From Croceifilum oryzae (GTDB lineage: Bacteria; Bacillota; Bacilli; Thermoactinomycetales; Thermoactinomycetaceae): a DNA stretch of 61,986 nucleotides. Made by a program: the position numbers and the translations under genes. The notes under the pieces are model-generated. The model did no database searches. It saw nothing but the letters and a program-made list of their open reading frames with translations, and had not been told where the DNA came from. This document shows positions 46,782-56,747 of the stretch, in pieces. The DNA lies in contig NZ_JAUSUV010000015.1 in NCBI RefSeq assembly GCF_030814315.1, forward strand, positions 1 through 61,986, given 5' to 3'. Positions within the stretch are counted from its first letter, which is position 1. Each line of letters begins with the position of its first letter.

Positions 46782-46788
46782 TGTCGAA
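46782..46788 (+). promoter_or_regulatory. 0A box upstream of spo0A
   Basis: TGTCGAA, within TTGTCGAAAA at 46781-46790, is the core Spo0A-binding sequence and lies 50 bases before the spo0A start. AAGGAATG at about 46762-46769 could be the -35 of a sigma-H-type promoter whose -10 would overlap the box. Positive autoregulation of spo0A is established in B. subtilis; here it is inferred. Confidence 0.6.
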
Positions 46789-46838
46789 AATGTACTCTAT
46801 CCAGTTCTCGGGACAGGACCAATGAGGGGAGAAAGTTT

Positions 46839-47624
46839 ATGAATCAAATACGAGTTGTATTAGCAGATGATAATCGAGAATTTACTGAGCTTGTAAAAGA
46901 GCATCTATCTTCACAACCTGATTTGGAAGTGGTTGGGGTAGCTTATAATGGCGGAGAGGTCATTGAAATTTTAAAAAAAGAAGTACCGGATGTATTAGTG
47001 CTGGATATTATCATGCCTCACTTGGATGGATTAGGCGTATTAGAACAAATCCAAGAATTACAACTTCAACCGATGCCAAAGATTATTATGTTAACTGCAT
47101 TTGGACAAGAAGAAGTTACGCAGAGGGCTGTTTCGTTGGGAGCGTCTTACTATATCTTGAAGCCATTTGATATGGATGTACTTACCGAGCGGATCAGGCA
47201 AATGAAAGGGGTAAGCAGTGTGATCAGACCGCGTACGAATGCGATGACTACTTCGCTTGCATCCCGTCCAAATCACCTTGATGCCAGTATCACAAGTGTT
47301 ATCCACGAAATTGGCGTACCAGCTCATATCAAAGGATATCTCTATTTACGAGAAGCGATTACGATGGTATACAATGAAGTAGACCTTCTAGGGGCGATTA
47401 CGAAAACCTTATATCCTCGAATTGCGGAGAAATTTAAAACGACCCCAAGCCGGGTAGAACGCGCTATTCGTCACGCGATTGAAGTAGCTTGGAGCAGAGG
47501 AAACATGGATTCAATTCGGACTCTGTTTGGTTATACGATCAATGTAAGCAAAGCAAAACCGACTAATAGCGAATTTATCGCCATGGTTGCGGATAAATTA
47601 CGAATTGAACATAAAGTTGGATAG
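46839..47624 (+). CDS. spo0A: Master sporulation response regulator Spo0A
   Basis: 261 residues from the ATG at 46839 (AGGGGAGA ahead). The receiver domain has acidic DD at 10-11, phosphoacceptor D56 in VLDIIMP, T in MLTAF and K in ILKPF. The C-terminal DNA-binding domain contains [20 protein letters not shown], the recognition-helix signature. It commits the cell to sporulation when phosphorylated through the phosphorelay. Confidence 0.98.
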   Translation: MNQIRVVLADDNREFTELVKEHLSSQPDLEVVGVAYNGGEVIEILKKEVPDVLVLDIIMPHLDGLGVLEQIQELQLQPMPKIIMLTAFGQEEVTQRAVSLGASYYILKPFDMDVLTERIRQMKGVSSVIRPRTNAMTTSLASRPNHLDASITSVIHEIGVPAHIKGYLYLREAITMVYNEVDLLGAITKTLYPRIAEKFKTTPSRVERAIRHAIEVAWSRGNMDSIRTLFGYTINVSKAKPTNSEFIAMVADKLRIEHKVG

Positions 47625-47653
47625 GTAGAAGGTGAGTTTCTCGTCCAATTTAA

Positions 47654-47693
47654 AAACACACTTGAGCCCAAAGTGATTGGTTCAAGTGTGTTT
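47654..47693 (+). terminator. Terminator after spo0A
   Basis: AAACACACTTGAGCC pairs with GGTTCAAGTGTGTTT (one G-U pair), with T-rich sequence after it. Confidence 0.8.
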
Positions 47694-47778
47694 CTATTTG
47701 AAAAAATATTATTTTGTTAATTATTTTTTATATGTTATATTTACGTATCTCATTATATCTCATAAGGTGTGATAGCGA

Positions 47779-48183
47779 ATGATTTATACGAGTGAGAAGC
47801 ATGAGCGTGATTTTATTGAAAAAAGGCTTGATGAATATAATCATTTGCATGTTCCTATTACAGCATCTCCTATTGGATTTCACATCAAGGATTCTATTGG
47901 AAGTGTGATAGGAGGGATTAACGGGATTATTTACTGGAAGAAACGTTGTTTGTTTATTACTGTGTTTTGGATTGATGAGAAAGATAGAGGGCTTGGATGG
48001 GGTTCAAGATTATTACGTCATATGGAGGACGAAGCACGAGAAAAGGGTTGCCAAATGGCTCATCTAGACACTTTTGACTTTCAAGCGAAAGATTTTTACC
48101 TGAAATATGGATATGAGATTTTTGGAATTTTAGATTATCCAGATCAGCATACACGTTATTATTTAAAAAAATGGCTTACGTAA
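47779..48183 (+). CDS. GNAT-family N-acetyltransferase
   Basis: 134 residues with the acetyl-CoA loop DRGLGWGSRLL (a Q/RxxGxG/A-type motif) and the C-terminal DFYLKYGYEIFGIL, typical of GNAT enzymes. The acceptor cannot be predicted. It stands alone between the spo0A terminator and the thiamine riboswitch. Confidence 0.88.
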   Translation: MIYTSEKHERDFIEKRLDEYNHLHVPITASPIGFHIKDSIGSVIGGINGIIYWKKRCLFITVFWIDEKDRGLGWGSRLLRHMEDEAREKGCQMAHLDTFDFQAKDFYLKYGYEIFGILDYPDQHTRYYLKKWLT

Positions 48184-48278
48184 GATATGAATACATAGTA
48201 TAAATAAATTCATAAATTAAATGTATTGCTAACCGAAAAAGAGTATGATACATTCAAAATAACAACTTTATACGATCA

Positions 48279-48372
48279 AATGGGAGCCTGGAGATAGCCA
48301 AGCTGAGAGGGTGGAGTACTCTGCCACCGACCAATAACCTGATCTGGATAATGCCAGCGTAGGGATGGATAA
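48279..48372 (+). ncRNA. TPP riboswitch aptamer
   Basis: The conserved elements of the THI box occur in order: GGGAGCC, CTGAGAGGG, the CACCGACC segment, then ACCTGATCTGGATAATGCCA and GCGTAGGGA. It stands 175 bases upstream of thiC. Binding of thiamine pyrophosphate should favour the terminator at 48438-48470 and turn off the thiamine operon. Confidence 0.96.
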
Positions 48373-48415
48373 AGGATTCGCTTTTTATTTTTAGCGGAAC
48401 TTTTCTGATCTTGTA

Positions 48416-48443
48416 GACTTCTAATACTCGAAATTAGAAAGTC
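48416..48443 (+). promoter_or_regulatory. Antiterminator stem of the TPP riboswitch
   Basis: GACTTCTAAT (48416-48425) can pair with ATTAGAAAGTC (48433-48443), with one bulged base. The right arm includes AAAGTC, the outer part of the terminator's left arm, so this stem and the terminator exclude each other. This stem would form when TPP is low. Confidence 0.5.
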
Positions 48444-48470
48444 GTGCGCTACTGGCGTACGACTTTTTTT
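48438..48470 (+). terminator. Riboswitch-controlled terminator upstream of thiC
   Basis: AAAGTCGTGCGC pairs with GCGTACGACTTT and is followed by a run of seven T. It lies between the TPP aptamer and thiC, the expected expression platform. Confidence 0.88.
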
Positions 48471-48519
48471 ATGCCTATTGAATTGGAATCCTAGGCCCTA
48501 GCTTGCGTATAAGAGTTGA

Positions 48520-50292
<1,773 letters not shown>

Positions 50293-50312
50293 CAAGGTTA
50301 GGAGTGATCGGG

Positions 50313-50912
50313 ATGAGGCTGCATTTGATTACACCTGAGAACAGTTCATTTCAAACTTTGCTAACAACGATACCGCTGTTACAACAAGATTTTGATATGC
50401 TTCATCTGCGTCTCCACTATTTTTCTGATCAGAAACTACTTTCACTTGTCAAAGAGCTGCGAAATCAATCCTTTCCGGACTCCAAGCTACTTCTGCATGA
50501 TCGTCCGCATCTGGTTGCAGAGCTTGGACTCTCTCATGTACAAATTGGATTTCGAAGTCCCCGATTTGAAGTGGTGAAGAAGCGTTATCCTTTTTTGAAA
50601 ATAGGTGTCTCTGTTCATTCGCTTAGGGAAATGGAGCAGGCAAAAGAAGCAGATTTCTTCATGCTGGGTCACATTTATCAAACTGCCTCTAAGCCAAATA
50701 AACAACCACTCGGCGAAAAAGAAGCGGAACAAATCATTGAAACTATCAATCAACCCGTCATCGCGATTGGTGGGATACAGCCTGCTCATATCACACCTTT
50801 ACATCAGATTGGCTTCCACGGAGTTGCAGTGATGGGTGGAGTTCTAAATATGGACAAGCCTGTGGAAGCACTCGCTTCTTATAATCGAGCAAGGAGGGAA
50901 CTGAATGTATGA
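50313..50912 (+). CDS. tenI: Thiazole tautomerase (TenI), ThiE-like fold
   Basis: 199 residues of the ThiE/TenI barrel: LLLHDRPHLVAELG, GVSVHSLREMEQAKEADFFMLGHIYQT, and IAIGGIQPAHI. Context (just before thiO-thiS-thiG-thiF, as in B. subtilis) and the 'GHIYQTASKP' loop favour TenI, which aromatises the thiazole product, over ThiE, which couples the two rings. The assignment is not certain. ATG at 50313 follows AGGAGTG. Confidence 0.82.
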   Translation: MRLHLITPENSSFQTLLTTIPLLQQDFDMLHLRLHYFSDQKLLSLVKELRNQSFPDSKLLLHDRPHLVAELGLSHVQIGFRSPRFEVVKKRYPFLKIGVSVHSLREMEQAKEADFFMLGHIYQTASKPNKQPLGEKEAEQIIETINQPVIAIGGIQPAHITPLHQIGFHGVAVMGGVLNMDKPVEALASYNRARRELNV

Positions 50913-52023
50913 TGTGATTATCGTGGGTGGTGGGGTCATCGGAGCTTCGATTGCGTACCATCTGTCTTCATTTCAGAAACGAATCCTTGTGATCGAACGA
51001 GATAAAATCGGTTCCCATGCTTCATCCGCAGCCGCAGGCATGCTAGGTGCACAAGTGGAGTTGAAGCCTGATAATCCGCTGTTTCATCTAGCAAGAGCGA
51101 GTCAACATCGTTTTGGGGATTTGGTCGGGCAATTAGAGAATGAGACCCATGAAAAGCTTCATTTAAACCAAAATGGCATATTGCGCCTTGCTCGTACAGA
51201 AGAAGAGCTGATGGAGTTAGCTGAACTACATCAAGCGCAGTCTGCAATCGGACTTTCAAGCCAGTTTCTCACCTATGATCAAATTTGTGATCGGGTACGT
51301 GGTGTCTCTCCGGCGGTTAGAGGGGGAGTCCATGTTTCAGATGGACAACTAGAAGCATCTCGCCTTGCGCCATCATTAATGAAAGCAGCAGTGGAGCGAG
51401 GGGTTGATGTTTATGAAGATACAACCGTTCTATCGCTAGAAATTCATCAACATGAGATTCGGGGTGTCCATACGACGAATGGGAAGTATTTCGCGGAAAC
51501 AGTTGTACTAGCAGGGGGAGCTTGGACGAATGATCTATTACCTGAGGATTATCACGTTCCACTCTATCCTGTAAAAGGAGATGCCTTTTCTCTGCGACTC
51601 CCTGGAACGGATCTTACGCATACCCTTTACACTAGCGATTGCTACATCGTTCCTAAATCAGGAAATCGTTTGTTAGTAGGTGCAACAGAATCCCCTTATG
51701 AGTGGGAGCCTATTGTAAAGATGGAGGGGTTATTTCAACTCTTTCTAAAAGCGGCTAAGATGTATCCAGCTGTTCTGGATGGAGAGCTTGAGAGGACTTG
51801 GTCAGGAATTCGGCCGCAAACAAAAGATGGACTTCCTTATTTAGGTTTAGACCCAGACCTCTCTGGACTCATTTATGCAACCGGACACTATCGAAATGGA
51901 ATTTTACTCAGTGCCATTACGGGTGAAATCGTAACCGAACTCATTGTGCATGGAAAGAGTTCATTTGACTTACAACCATTTGCACCAGAGAGATGGAGGA
52001 AGAAATATGCTATATCTGAATGA
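50905..52023 (+). CDS. thiO: Glycine oxidase ThiO
   Basis: A 372-residue FAD enzyme that oxidises glycine to the imine used for the thiazole ring. The N-terminal dinucleotide motif is VGGGVIGASIAYHL, followed by DAO-family blocks ASSAAAGML and the C-terminal GIRPQTKDGLPYLG and GHYRNGILL. It overlaps tenI by 8 bases. Confidence 0.94.
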   Translation: MYDVIIVGGGVIGASIAYHLSSFQKRILVIERDKIGSHASSAAAGMLGAQVELKPDNPLFHLARASQHRFGDLVGQLENETHEKLHLNQNGILRLARTEEELMELAELHQAQSAIGLSSQFLTYDQICDRVRGVSPAVRGGVHVSDGQLEASRLAPSLMKAAVERGVDVYEDTTVLSLEIHQHEIRGVHTTNGKYFAETVVLAGGAWTNDLLPEDYHVPLYPVKGDAFSLRLPGTDLTHTLYTSDCYIVPKSGNRLLVGATESPYEWEPIVKMEGLFQLFLKAAKMYPAVLDGELERTWSGIRPQTKDGLPYLGLDPDLSGLIYATGHYRNGILLSAITGEIVTELIVHGKSSFDLQPFAPERWRKKYAISE

Positions 52024-52207
52024 CTCTTTACGGGAATTTACTCCTATGCCAGAAACAATTGAACAGCTTCTTATCCAGCTCAGCCTAGAAAAAAAGCGAC
52101 TCATCATTGAACATAATGGCACGGTTATTTTACCTGATCAATATGATGCTACTTTGCTTACAGATCGAGATCGAATTGAAATTATTCATTTTGTGGGAGG
52201 TGGCTAA
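52007..52207 (+). CDS. thiS: Thiamine biosynthesis sulfur carrier ThiS
   Basis: A 66-residue ubiquitin-fold protein ending VGGG; its C-terminal glycine is adenylated by ThiF and carries sulfur to ThiG. The ATG at 52007 follows GGAGGAAG and overlaps thiO by 17 bases. The codons for the terminal glycines (GGGAGGTGG) also serve as the thiG ribosome site. Confidence 0.92.
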   Translation: MLYLNDSLREFTPMPETIEQLLIQLSLEKKRLIIEHNGTVILPDQYDATLLTDRDRIEIIHFVGGG

Positions 52208-52208
52208 C

Positions 52209-52973
52209 ATGCTACAAATTGGACCTTATTCCTTTCAATCACGTTTATTACTAGGTACGGGTAAATTTCCCGATGCCCAAACACAAAACCAAGCGATTGA
52301 GATATCCGAATCGGAAATTTTAACCTTTGCTGTTCGTAAGTTACCTTTAGATAATCCAGATATGCCTAACTTCTTGGAATCCATTGATTTAGAGAACTTT
52401 CACTTGCTTCCTAATACAGCTGGAGCCAAAACAGCCGAGGAAGCGGTACGGATCGCTAGATTGGCTTATCAATCAGGTTTATGCCATATGATCAAAGTAG
52501 AAGTAATTGGTGATGATCGTACCCTGTTGCCCGACCCAATTGAAACCCTACGAGCCTGCGAACAATTGTTGGAGGATGGAATGATTGTGCTGCCATATAC
52601 TTCAGATGATGTGGTTCTAGCTCGCAGACTTCAAGAACTTGGTGTACATGCCATCATGCCCGCAGGAAGCCCGATTGGATCTGGGATGGGGCTACTTAAT
52701 CCACTTCATCTGTCCTTCATCATCGAACAAGCTACCGTTCCTGTCATCATTGATGCGGGGATTGGAAGTCCAGCAGATGCTACTTTAGCGATGGAACTCG
52801 GTGCGGACGGAGTGTTATTAAATACAGCCGTATCAGGTGCACAAGATCCTGTCAAAATGGCACTTGCGATGAAATATGCAGTCATGTCTGGGAGACTTGG
52901 CTATGAAGCTGGCAGGATTCCTAAGCGTCCCTATGCAACAGCAAGCAGCCCTGAGAGTGGCGTCCCTGTATGA
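52209..52973 (+). CDS. thiG: Thiazole synthase ThiG
   Basis: 254 residues from the ATG at 52209, which gives [20 protein letters not shown], the usual start. Schiff-base Lys lies in [10 protein letters not shown], and [13 protein letters not shown] and [10 protein letters not shown] phosphate-binding loops are present. It builds the thiazole phosphate from deoxyxylulose phosphate, the glycine imine and ThiS-thiocarboxylate. Confidence 0.95.
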   Translation: MLQIGPYSFQSRLLLGTGKFPDAQTQNQAIEISESEILTFAVRKLPLDNPDMPNFLESIDLENFHLLPNTAGAKTAEEAVRIARLAYQSGLCHMIKVEVIGDDRTLLPDPIETLRACEQLLEDGMIVLPYTSDDVVLARRLQELGVHAIMPAGSPIGSGMGLLNPLHLSFIIEQATVPVIIDAGIGSPADATLAMELGADGVLLNTAVSGAQDPVKMALAMKYAVMSGRLGYEAGRIPKRPYATASSPESGVPV

Positions 52974-54001
52974 TAACCGAAAGGTATTCGAGGCAGGAGC
53001 GGTTCGGACCAATCGGTATTCAGGGACAAGCCATATTGAAAAAAAAGCATGTTCTCATCATCGGGATGGGGGCATTAGGAAGCTCTCTTTCTGAGATGCT
53101 TACTCGTTCAGGGATTGGGACGATTACGATTGTGGATCGGGACTACGTGGACCTAAGCAATTTACAACGCCAAACGTTGTATACAGAACAGGATGTAAGA
53201 GAAACGTTACCCAAAGTGATTGCTGCTAAAAATCGTTTGGAGCAGATCAATTCAGAAGTGACGATTCATGCTCAAGTTAGCGATGTTACAGCTGATAATA
53301 TCTTCTCCTTTGTGGAGCAAGTGGATCTTATCTTCGATGCGACTGATAACTTCGAAACCCGCTTTTTAATCAATGATATATCGCAAAAGCATCACATTCC
53401 ATGGATTTATGGAGCTTGTGTTGGGAGTTATGGGGTTACGTACAGCATTTTACCTACAATCACCCCTTGTTTACGGTGCCTGTTAGGGGACGAGCCAATC
53501 TCAAGTGAAACATGTGATACAGCGGGTATTATCGCCCCAGCAGTACAGGTGGTTGTATCCGAGCAAGTCACAGAAGCATTTAAAATATTACTCGACCAGA
53601 CCGAACATTTACGCCAAAAGCTTTATTCTTTCGATGTATGGAAGAACGAAGTCTCCTCGATAGGAGTCAGGCATCTGAAGAAGGAAGATTGTCCATCATG
53701 TGGCCCAGATGCAACCTATCCAACTCTTCAAACAGACGATGGAGCGAAGATAACGGTTCTCTGCGGGAGGGATACCGTTCAAATCCGCACACGCCCTCAT
53801 CAAGAATTTGATCTTACTCGCTTACAGCAATTGCTTAAGAAAGAAACAAAGCATATGCACGCTAATGATTACTTGCTGACTTTTAAATTAAATCCATACC
53901 GTTTTGTCGTATTCCGAGATGGTCGCGTGCTCATTCACGGTACCCATGATAAAGAAGTAGCAAAAGATTTATATCATAAATATATTGCGATTTATAACTA
54001 A
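52970..54001 (+). CDS. thiF: ThiS adenylyltransferase ThiF/MoeB-like
   Basis: 343 residues of the E1-like fold: GMGALGS nucleotide loop, [12 protein letters not shown] and two CxxC zinc pairs (CLRC and CPSC). A C-terminal domain of about 80 residues after the zinc site is shared by Bacillus ThiF. It overlaps thiG by 4 bases. thiD and a clear thiE are absent from this operon. Confidence 0.92.
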   Translation: MITERYSRQERFGPIGIQGQAILKKKHVLIIGMGALGSSLSEMLTRSGIGTITIVDRDYVDLSNLQRQTLYTEQDVRETLPKVIAAKNRLEQINSEVTIHAQVSDVTADNIFSFVEQVDLIFDATDNFETRFLINDISQKHHIPWIYGACVGSYGVTYSILPTITPCLRCLLGDEPISSETCDTAGIIAPAVQVVVSEQVTEAFKILLDQTEHLRQKLYSFDVWKNEVSSIGVRHLKKEDCPSCGPDATYPTLQTDDGAKITVLCGRDTVQIRTRPHQEFDLTRLQQLLKKETKHMHANDYLLTFKLNPYRFVVFRDGRVLIHGTHDKEVAKDLYHKYIAIYN

Positions 54002-54002
54002 A

Positions 54003-54048
54003 AAACAAAGAAGGACAGCCTTATGAGGAGGTTGTTCCTTCTTTGTTT
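54003..54048 (+). terminator. Terminator of the thiamine operon
   Basis: AAACAAAGAAGGA pairs with TCCTTCTTTGTTT and starts directly after the thiF stop. The following 54049-54238 contains nothing recognised. Confidence 0.8.
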
Positions 54049-54238
54049 AATAGATGTAACTGCCCAACAGGGCTCTTTAAGTTTGGGGATGTTGATATAA
54101 ATTTGCATAATTGTAATCCAATATCTTTACGACGAGCTACTATGGAAATGGACCTATCTCGTCCGAAATCGATAATCGGTAGGGAGATCTAGTAAAGAGC
54201 TTCAGGATTAACAATAGGTGGATGAGGTAGAACTATGC

Positions 54239-54589
54239 CTAAAAAATTTTCTTTTTCCCTCGCTCATCTTTCAGGATATCAACCGCTTCTCGAAAGCGTT
54301 GAGAGTGGACGATTTCCCTCTCTCTTAAAAACTTCAGGGAGTCATTTAAATCAGGATCATCTGATTGATCGATAATCCACTGATAAGTCGCCCGTGCCTT
54401 CTCCTCCGCAGCGATATCCTCATACAAATCAGCAATCGGATCGCCCTTTGCTTGTATATAGGCTGCTGTAAAGGGAACGCCAGCAGAATTATTGTAAAAT
54501 AGGGCACTGTCATGGGCTACATAATGTGCATCAAGACCTGCGGCTTTTAACTGCTCCGGAGTAGCATCTTTTGTGAGCTTATAAACAGT
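54239..54589 (-). pseudogene. cotJC: 3' part of cotJC, interrupted by the recombinase element
   Basis: In one open frame (117 codons, first codon after an in-frame TAA at 54590-54592) this reads VYKLTKDATPEQLKAAG through GVPFTAAYIQAKGDPIADL to LREREIVHSQRFREAVDIL and the TAG stop. That is the C-terminal two thirds of CotJC, a manganese-catalase-like spore coat protein of about 190 residues. Both EEK and ERE/H metal-site helices of this half are intact. The first about 70 residues are missing. Similarity ends within a few bases of 54589, where the element with the serine recombinase begins, so the gene has been split by insertion rather than eroded. The coding frame shows no decay, consistent with possible restoration by excision. 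Confidence 0.85.
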
Positions 54590-54600
54590 TTATTTTACGC
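54580..54600. other. Probable attachment junction (attL/attR) of the cotJC element
   Basis: cotJC similarity stops here, and the serine recombinase starts 60-80 bases further on. The core crossover dinucleotide cannot be fixed without the other junction or the empty site. A good -10 (TATAAT, 54612-54617) for the recombinase lies just inside, with a weak -35 (TTATTT, 54589-54594) that would straddle the junction. Confidence 0.5.
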
Positions 54601-54657
54601 AATCATTTTGTTATAATTATCTTGCAATTAAACTATTAAGCAACAAGGAGTTAGAGC

Positions 54658-56145
54658 ATGGAAGCAAAGAAAACAGTTGCCGTATATGTCCGTAAGTCTA
54701 GAGAAGAAGAAACCGAAGACACTTTGCAACGACAACAGTCTGTTCTCATTGATTTATGCGAACGTAACCATTGGAACTACGATGTTTATAAAGAGGTCGG
54801 AAGTTCTCAAGAACTCGATCGACCAGAACTCCAAAAGATGATTTCAAGAATCAAACTCTTTCATTATGATGCTGTTGTTTCCGCCGATCAAGACCGTTTA
54901 AGTCGTAGTGTGGGTCATTTAGATCAAATCAAGCAAACTCTAGTGAATGCAGGCTGTTTATTTGTTACCCCTTCGAGAGTTTACGATTTTAGAAAAGACG
55001 ATGATGATTTCATTTCCGATATTCAAAGTGTCCTTTCTAAGCAAGAGTACCAAAAAATCAAAGCTCGTCTGATTAGAGGTTCTAGGCAATCAGCCCGTGA
55101 CGGTAACTGGCTGGGGAAAAAATCCCCGATTGGATACAAATACAATCGAGATACCAAGCGTCTAGAAATCTCAGAAGATGCCCCTGTTGTTAGGGAGATG
55201 TTTAACTTGTACATAGCTGGACTCTCCACTAAGGATATAGCGTATAAGTTCACACAAGAAGCAGTCAAAACTACCATGAATATGCTTTGGTCTTCTGCTA
55301 GTGTGTCAAGATTGCTTTCGAATGTTGCGTATGTTGGACACTCTCTATATGGTAAGACAATCCAAAAGACCGTCGATGGAAAGCGTACCGTAACATATGC
55401 AGATAAATCCGAGCAGATCCTAGTTGAGAATACGCACGAACCTATTGTATCTCAAGATCTATTCGACCAAGTTCAACAGCTAAAAAAAGATCGCAATAGT
55501 AGGCCACCAGCATTGAAACTAGGAAAACACAAATTTAGTGGACTGATCCGTTGCGGTCTATGTGGAGCCATTCATTCCTTCCAAGGGAGTAGATACGGGG
55601 GCAAGCGGATTTCATCTTGTCAAACGAGGACATATAGTAGTGGAGATGATTACACCGTTTGTAAAAATAGTGGAGCAAAACTTTCCGAGTTTGAAGAACT
55701 ATTCTACACCTATTTCTCTCAACATGTAAAACAGCTAGAACAGTACGTTGATCTGATAAGAGAGCATGGTTCGAGCGATGTACCAGATTACACCCAAGAG
55801 CTAGAATCGAAGCAAAAACAGATTACAAAGTTGAACAACGATATTAAACGAATCCAACAAGGGTTCATGATGGAGATTTTCACACAGGGTGAGGCGAGGG
55901 AGCAAATTCACCAAGTAAAACAGCAGATCAAGACATTAGAGGGACAAGTTGACGAACTCAAAGAGCAAGGGAATATCACAGAGCTGGATAGAGTGGAATT
56001 GACACTTGCGACAATGCGTCGATTCCTTACACATGGAGACAAGTTTCCTGAACGTGAAGTGAACACGATTTTAAGGGAATTAGTTGAAGTTATCGTCTAT
56101 ACGAAGATGGGCAAAGAATTTGATATCAAAATTGTTATGAAGTGA
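54658..56145 (+). CDS. Large serine recombinase
   Basis: 495 residues. N-terminal resolvase catalytic domain with nucleophile S14 (YVRKSREE), the DRLSRS arginines and a helix into the recombinase domain (KKSPIGYKY, ISEDAPVVREMFNLY). A zinc ribbon (RCGLCG and later CQT, CKN) and a coiled coil (about 385-440) follow. This is the phage-integrase or SpoIVCA/SprA type. It is transcribed away from the split cotJC and probably catalyses integration and excision at the cotJC site. AAGGAG lies 8-9 bases ahead of the ATG. Confidence 0.93.
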   Translation: MEAKKTVAVYVRKSREEETEDTLQRQQSVLIDLCERNHWNYDVYKEVGSSQELDRPELQKMISRIKLFHYDAVVSADQDRLSRSVGHLDQIKQTLVNAGCLFVTPSRVYDFRKDDDDFISDIQSVLSKQEYQKIKARLIRGSRQSARDGNWLGKKSPIGYKYNRDTKRLEISEDAPVVREMFNLYIAGLSTKDIAYKFTQEAVKTTMNMLWSSASVSRLLSNVAYVGHSLYGKTIQKTVDGKRTVTYADKSEQILVENTHEPIVSQDLFDQVQQLKKDRNSRPPALKLGKHKFSGLIRCGLCGAIHSFQGSRYGGKRISSCQTRTYSSGDDYTVCKNSGAKLSEFEELFYTYFSQHVKQLEQYVDLIREHGSSDVPDYTQELESKQKQITKLNNDIKRIQQGFMMEIFTQGEAREQIHQVKQQIKTLEGQVDELKEQGNITELDRVELTLATMRRFLTHGDKFPEREVNTILRELVEVIVYTKMGKEFDIKIVMK

Positions 56146-56158
56146 TGTCAGAGTGAAG

Positions 56159-56185
56159 GCGTGATTGTAGAGCAGTCACGCTTTT
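56159..56185 (+). terminator. Terminator after the serine recombinase
   Basis: GCGTGA pairs with TCACGC (with an inner TTG/CAG extension) and is followed by TTTT. Confidence 0.6.
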
Positions 56186-56282
56186 AAAACACAAGGAGCT
56201 AATGAAAAGGGTAAAGACTGACCAAATCATCTAGAGACAAGGTGTCGTAGGGCAGTGTTCAAAGAAAGGAAGACATTAATTA

Positions 56283-56747
56283 ATGAAGACGAATAAATTA
56301 GAAGTTAAATGGATGAAGAGCGAGCATTGTACGGAAAAACATTTAAATATTGTGGTAGATGGGATTCCTTTAGATGTATTGCTTCACCAACTTTATCCTA
56401 CAGATTATCTAAACGGTCTCATTCCAACAATCTTAGAATGGGTGGATAATCAAGAAGAAATGGAATTCGTTAAGGGAAGATATACTTCAACTAACAAAGA
56501 GGAAATACTGCCAATTTTAATGTGTCCAGATGACTGTGACTTATGGTGTACAGTAGTTGTTGCAAAAGTTATTAAAGAAGGCGATTATGTAACGTGGGAC
56601 CAAATTGGCATTGATCGAAGTGTCAGAGAAGATTTGATATTGGGTTATGAATGTATAGGTTCCAAAGTTCAATGGCTGGAAAAAGTACCACGAATGTTTT
56701 TTAATAAAGCAGAGTATGACTGTCAACTCAACAAAATTTACTCCTAA
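56283..56747 (+). CDS. Hypothetical protein, immunity-like composition
   Basis: 154 residues, not assigned to a named family. It is acidic, with no signal or membrane segment. The block CPDDCDLWCTVVVAKV (about residues 80-95) followed by DYVTWDQIG resembles small proteins seen scattered in Bacillales that are thought to be immunity or stress proteins, but I cannot name a family. AAAGGAAG precedes the ATG by about 11 bases. It lies downstream of the serine recombinase in the element. Confidence 0.6.
   Translation: MKTNKLEVKWMKSEHCTEKHLNIVVDGIPLDVLLHQLYPTDYLNGLIPTILEWVDNQEEMEFVKGRYTSTNKEEILPILMCPDDCDLWCTVVVAKVIKEGDYVTWDQIGIDRSVREDLILGYECIGSKVQWLEKVPRMFFNKAEYDCQLNKIYS

Noticed and set aside
51944-52207. 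A longer ThiS or ThiO-ThiS fusion
   Set aside because: The extra upstream residues come from the thiO region in another frame; the ATG at 52007 with GGAGGAAG gives the normal ThiS length.
52107-52973. ThiG with a 34-residue hydrophobic N-terminal extension
   Set aside because: The extension is thiS sequence in another frame; the ATG at 52209 has the proper ribosome site and the family's usual start.
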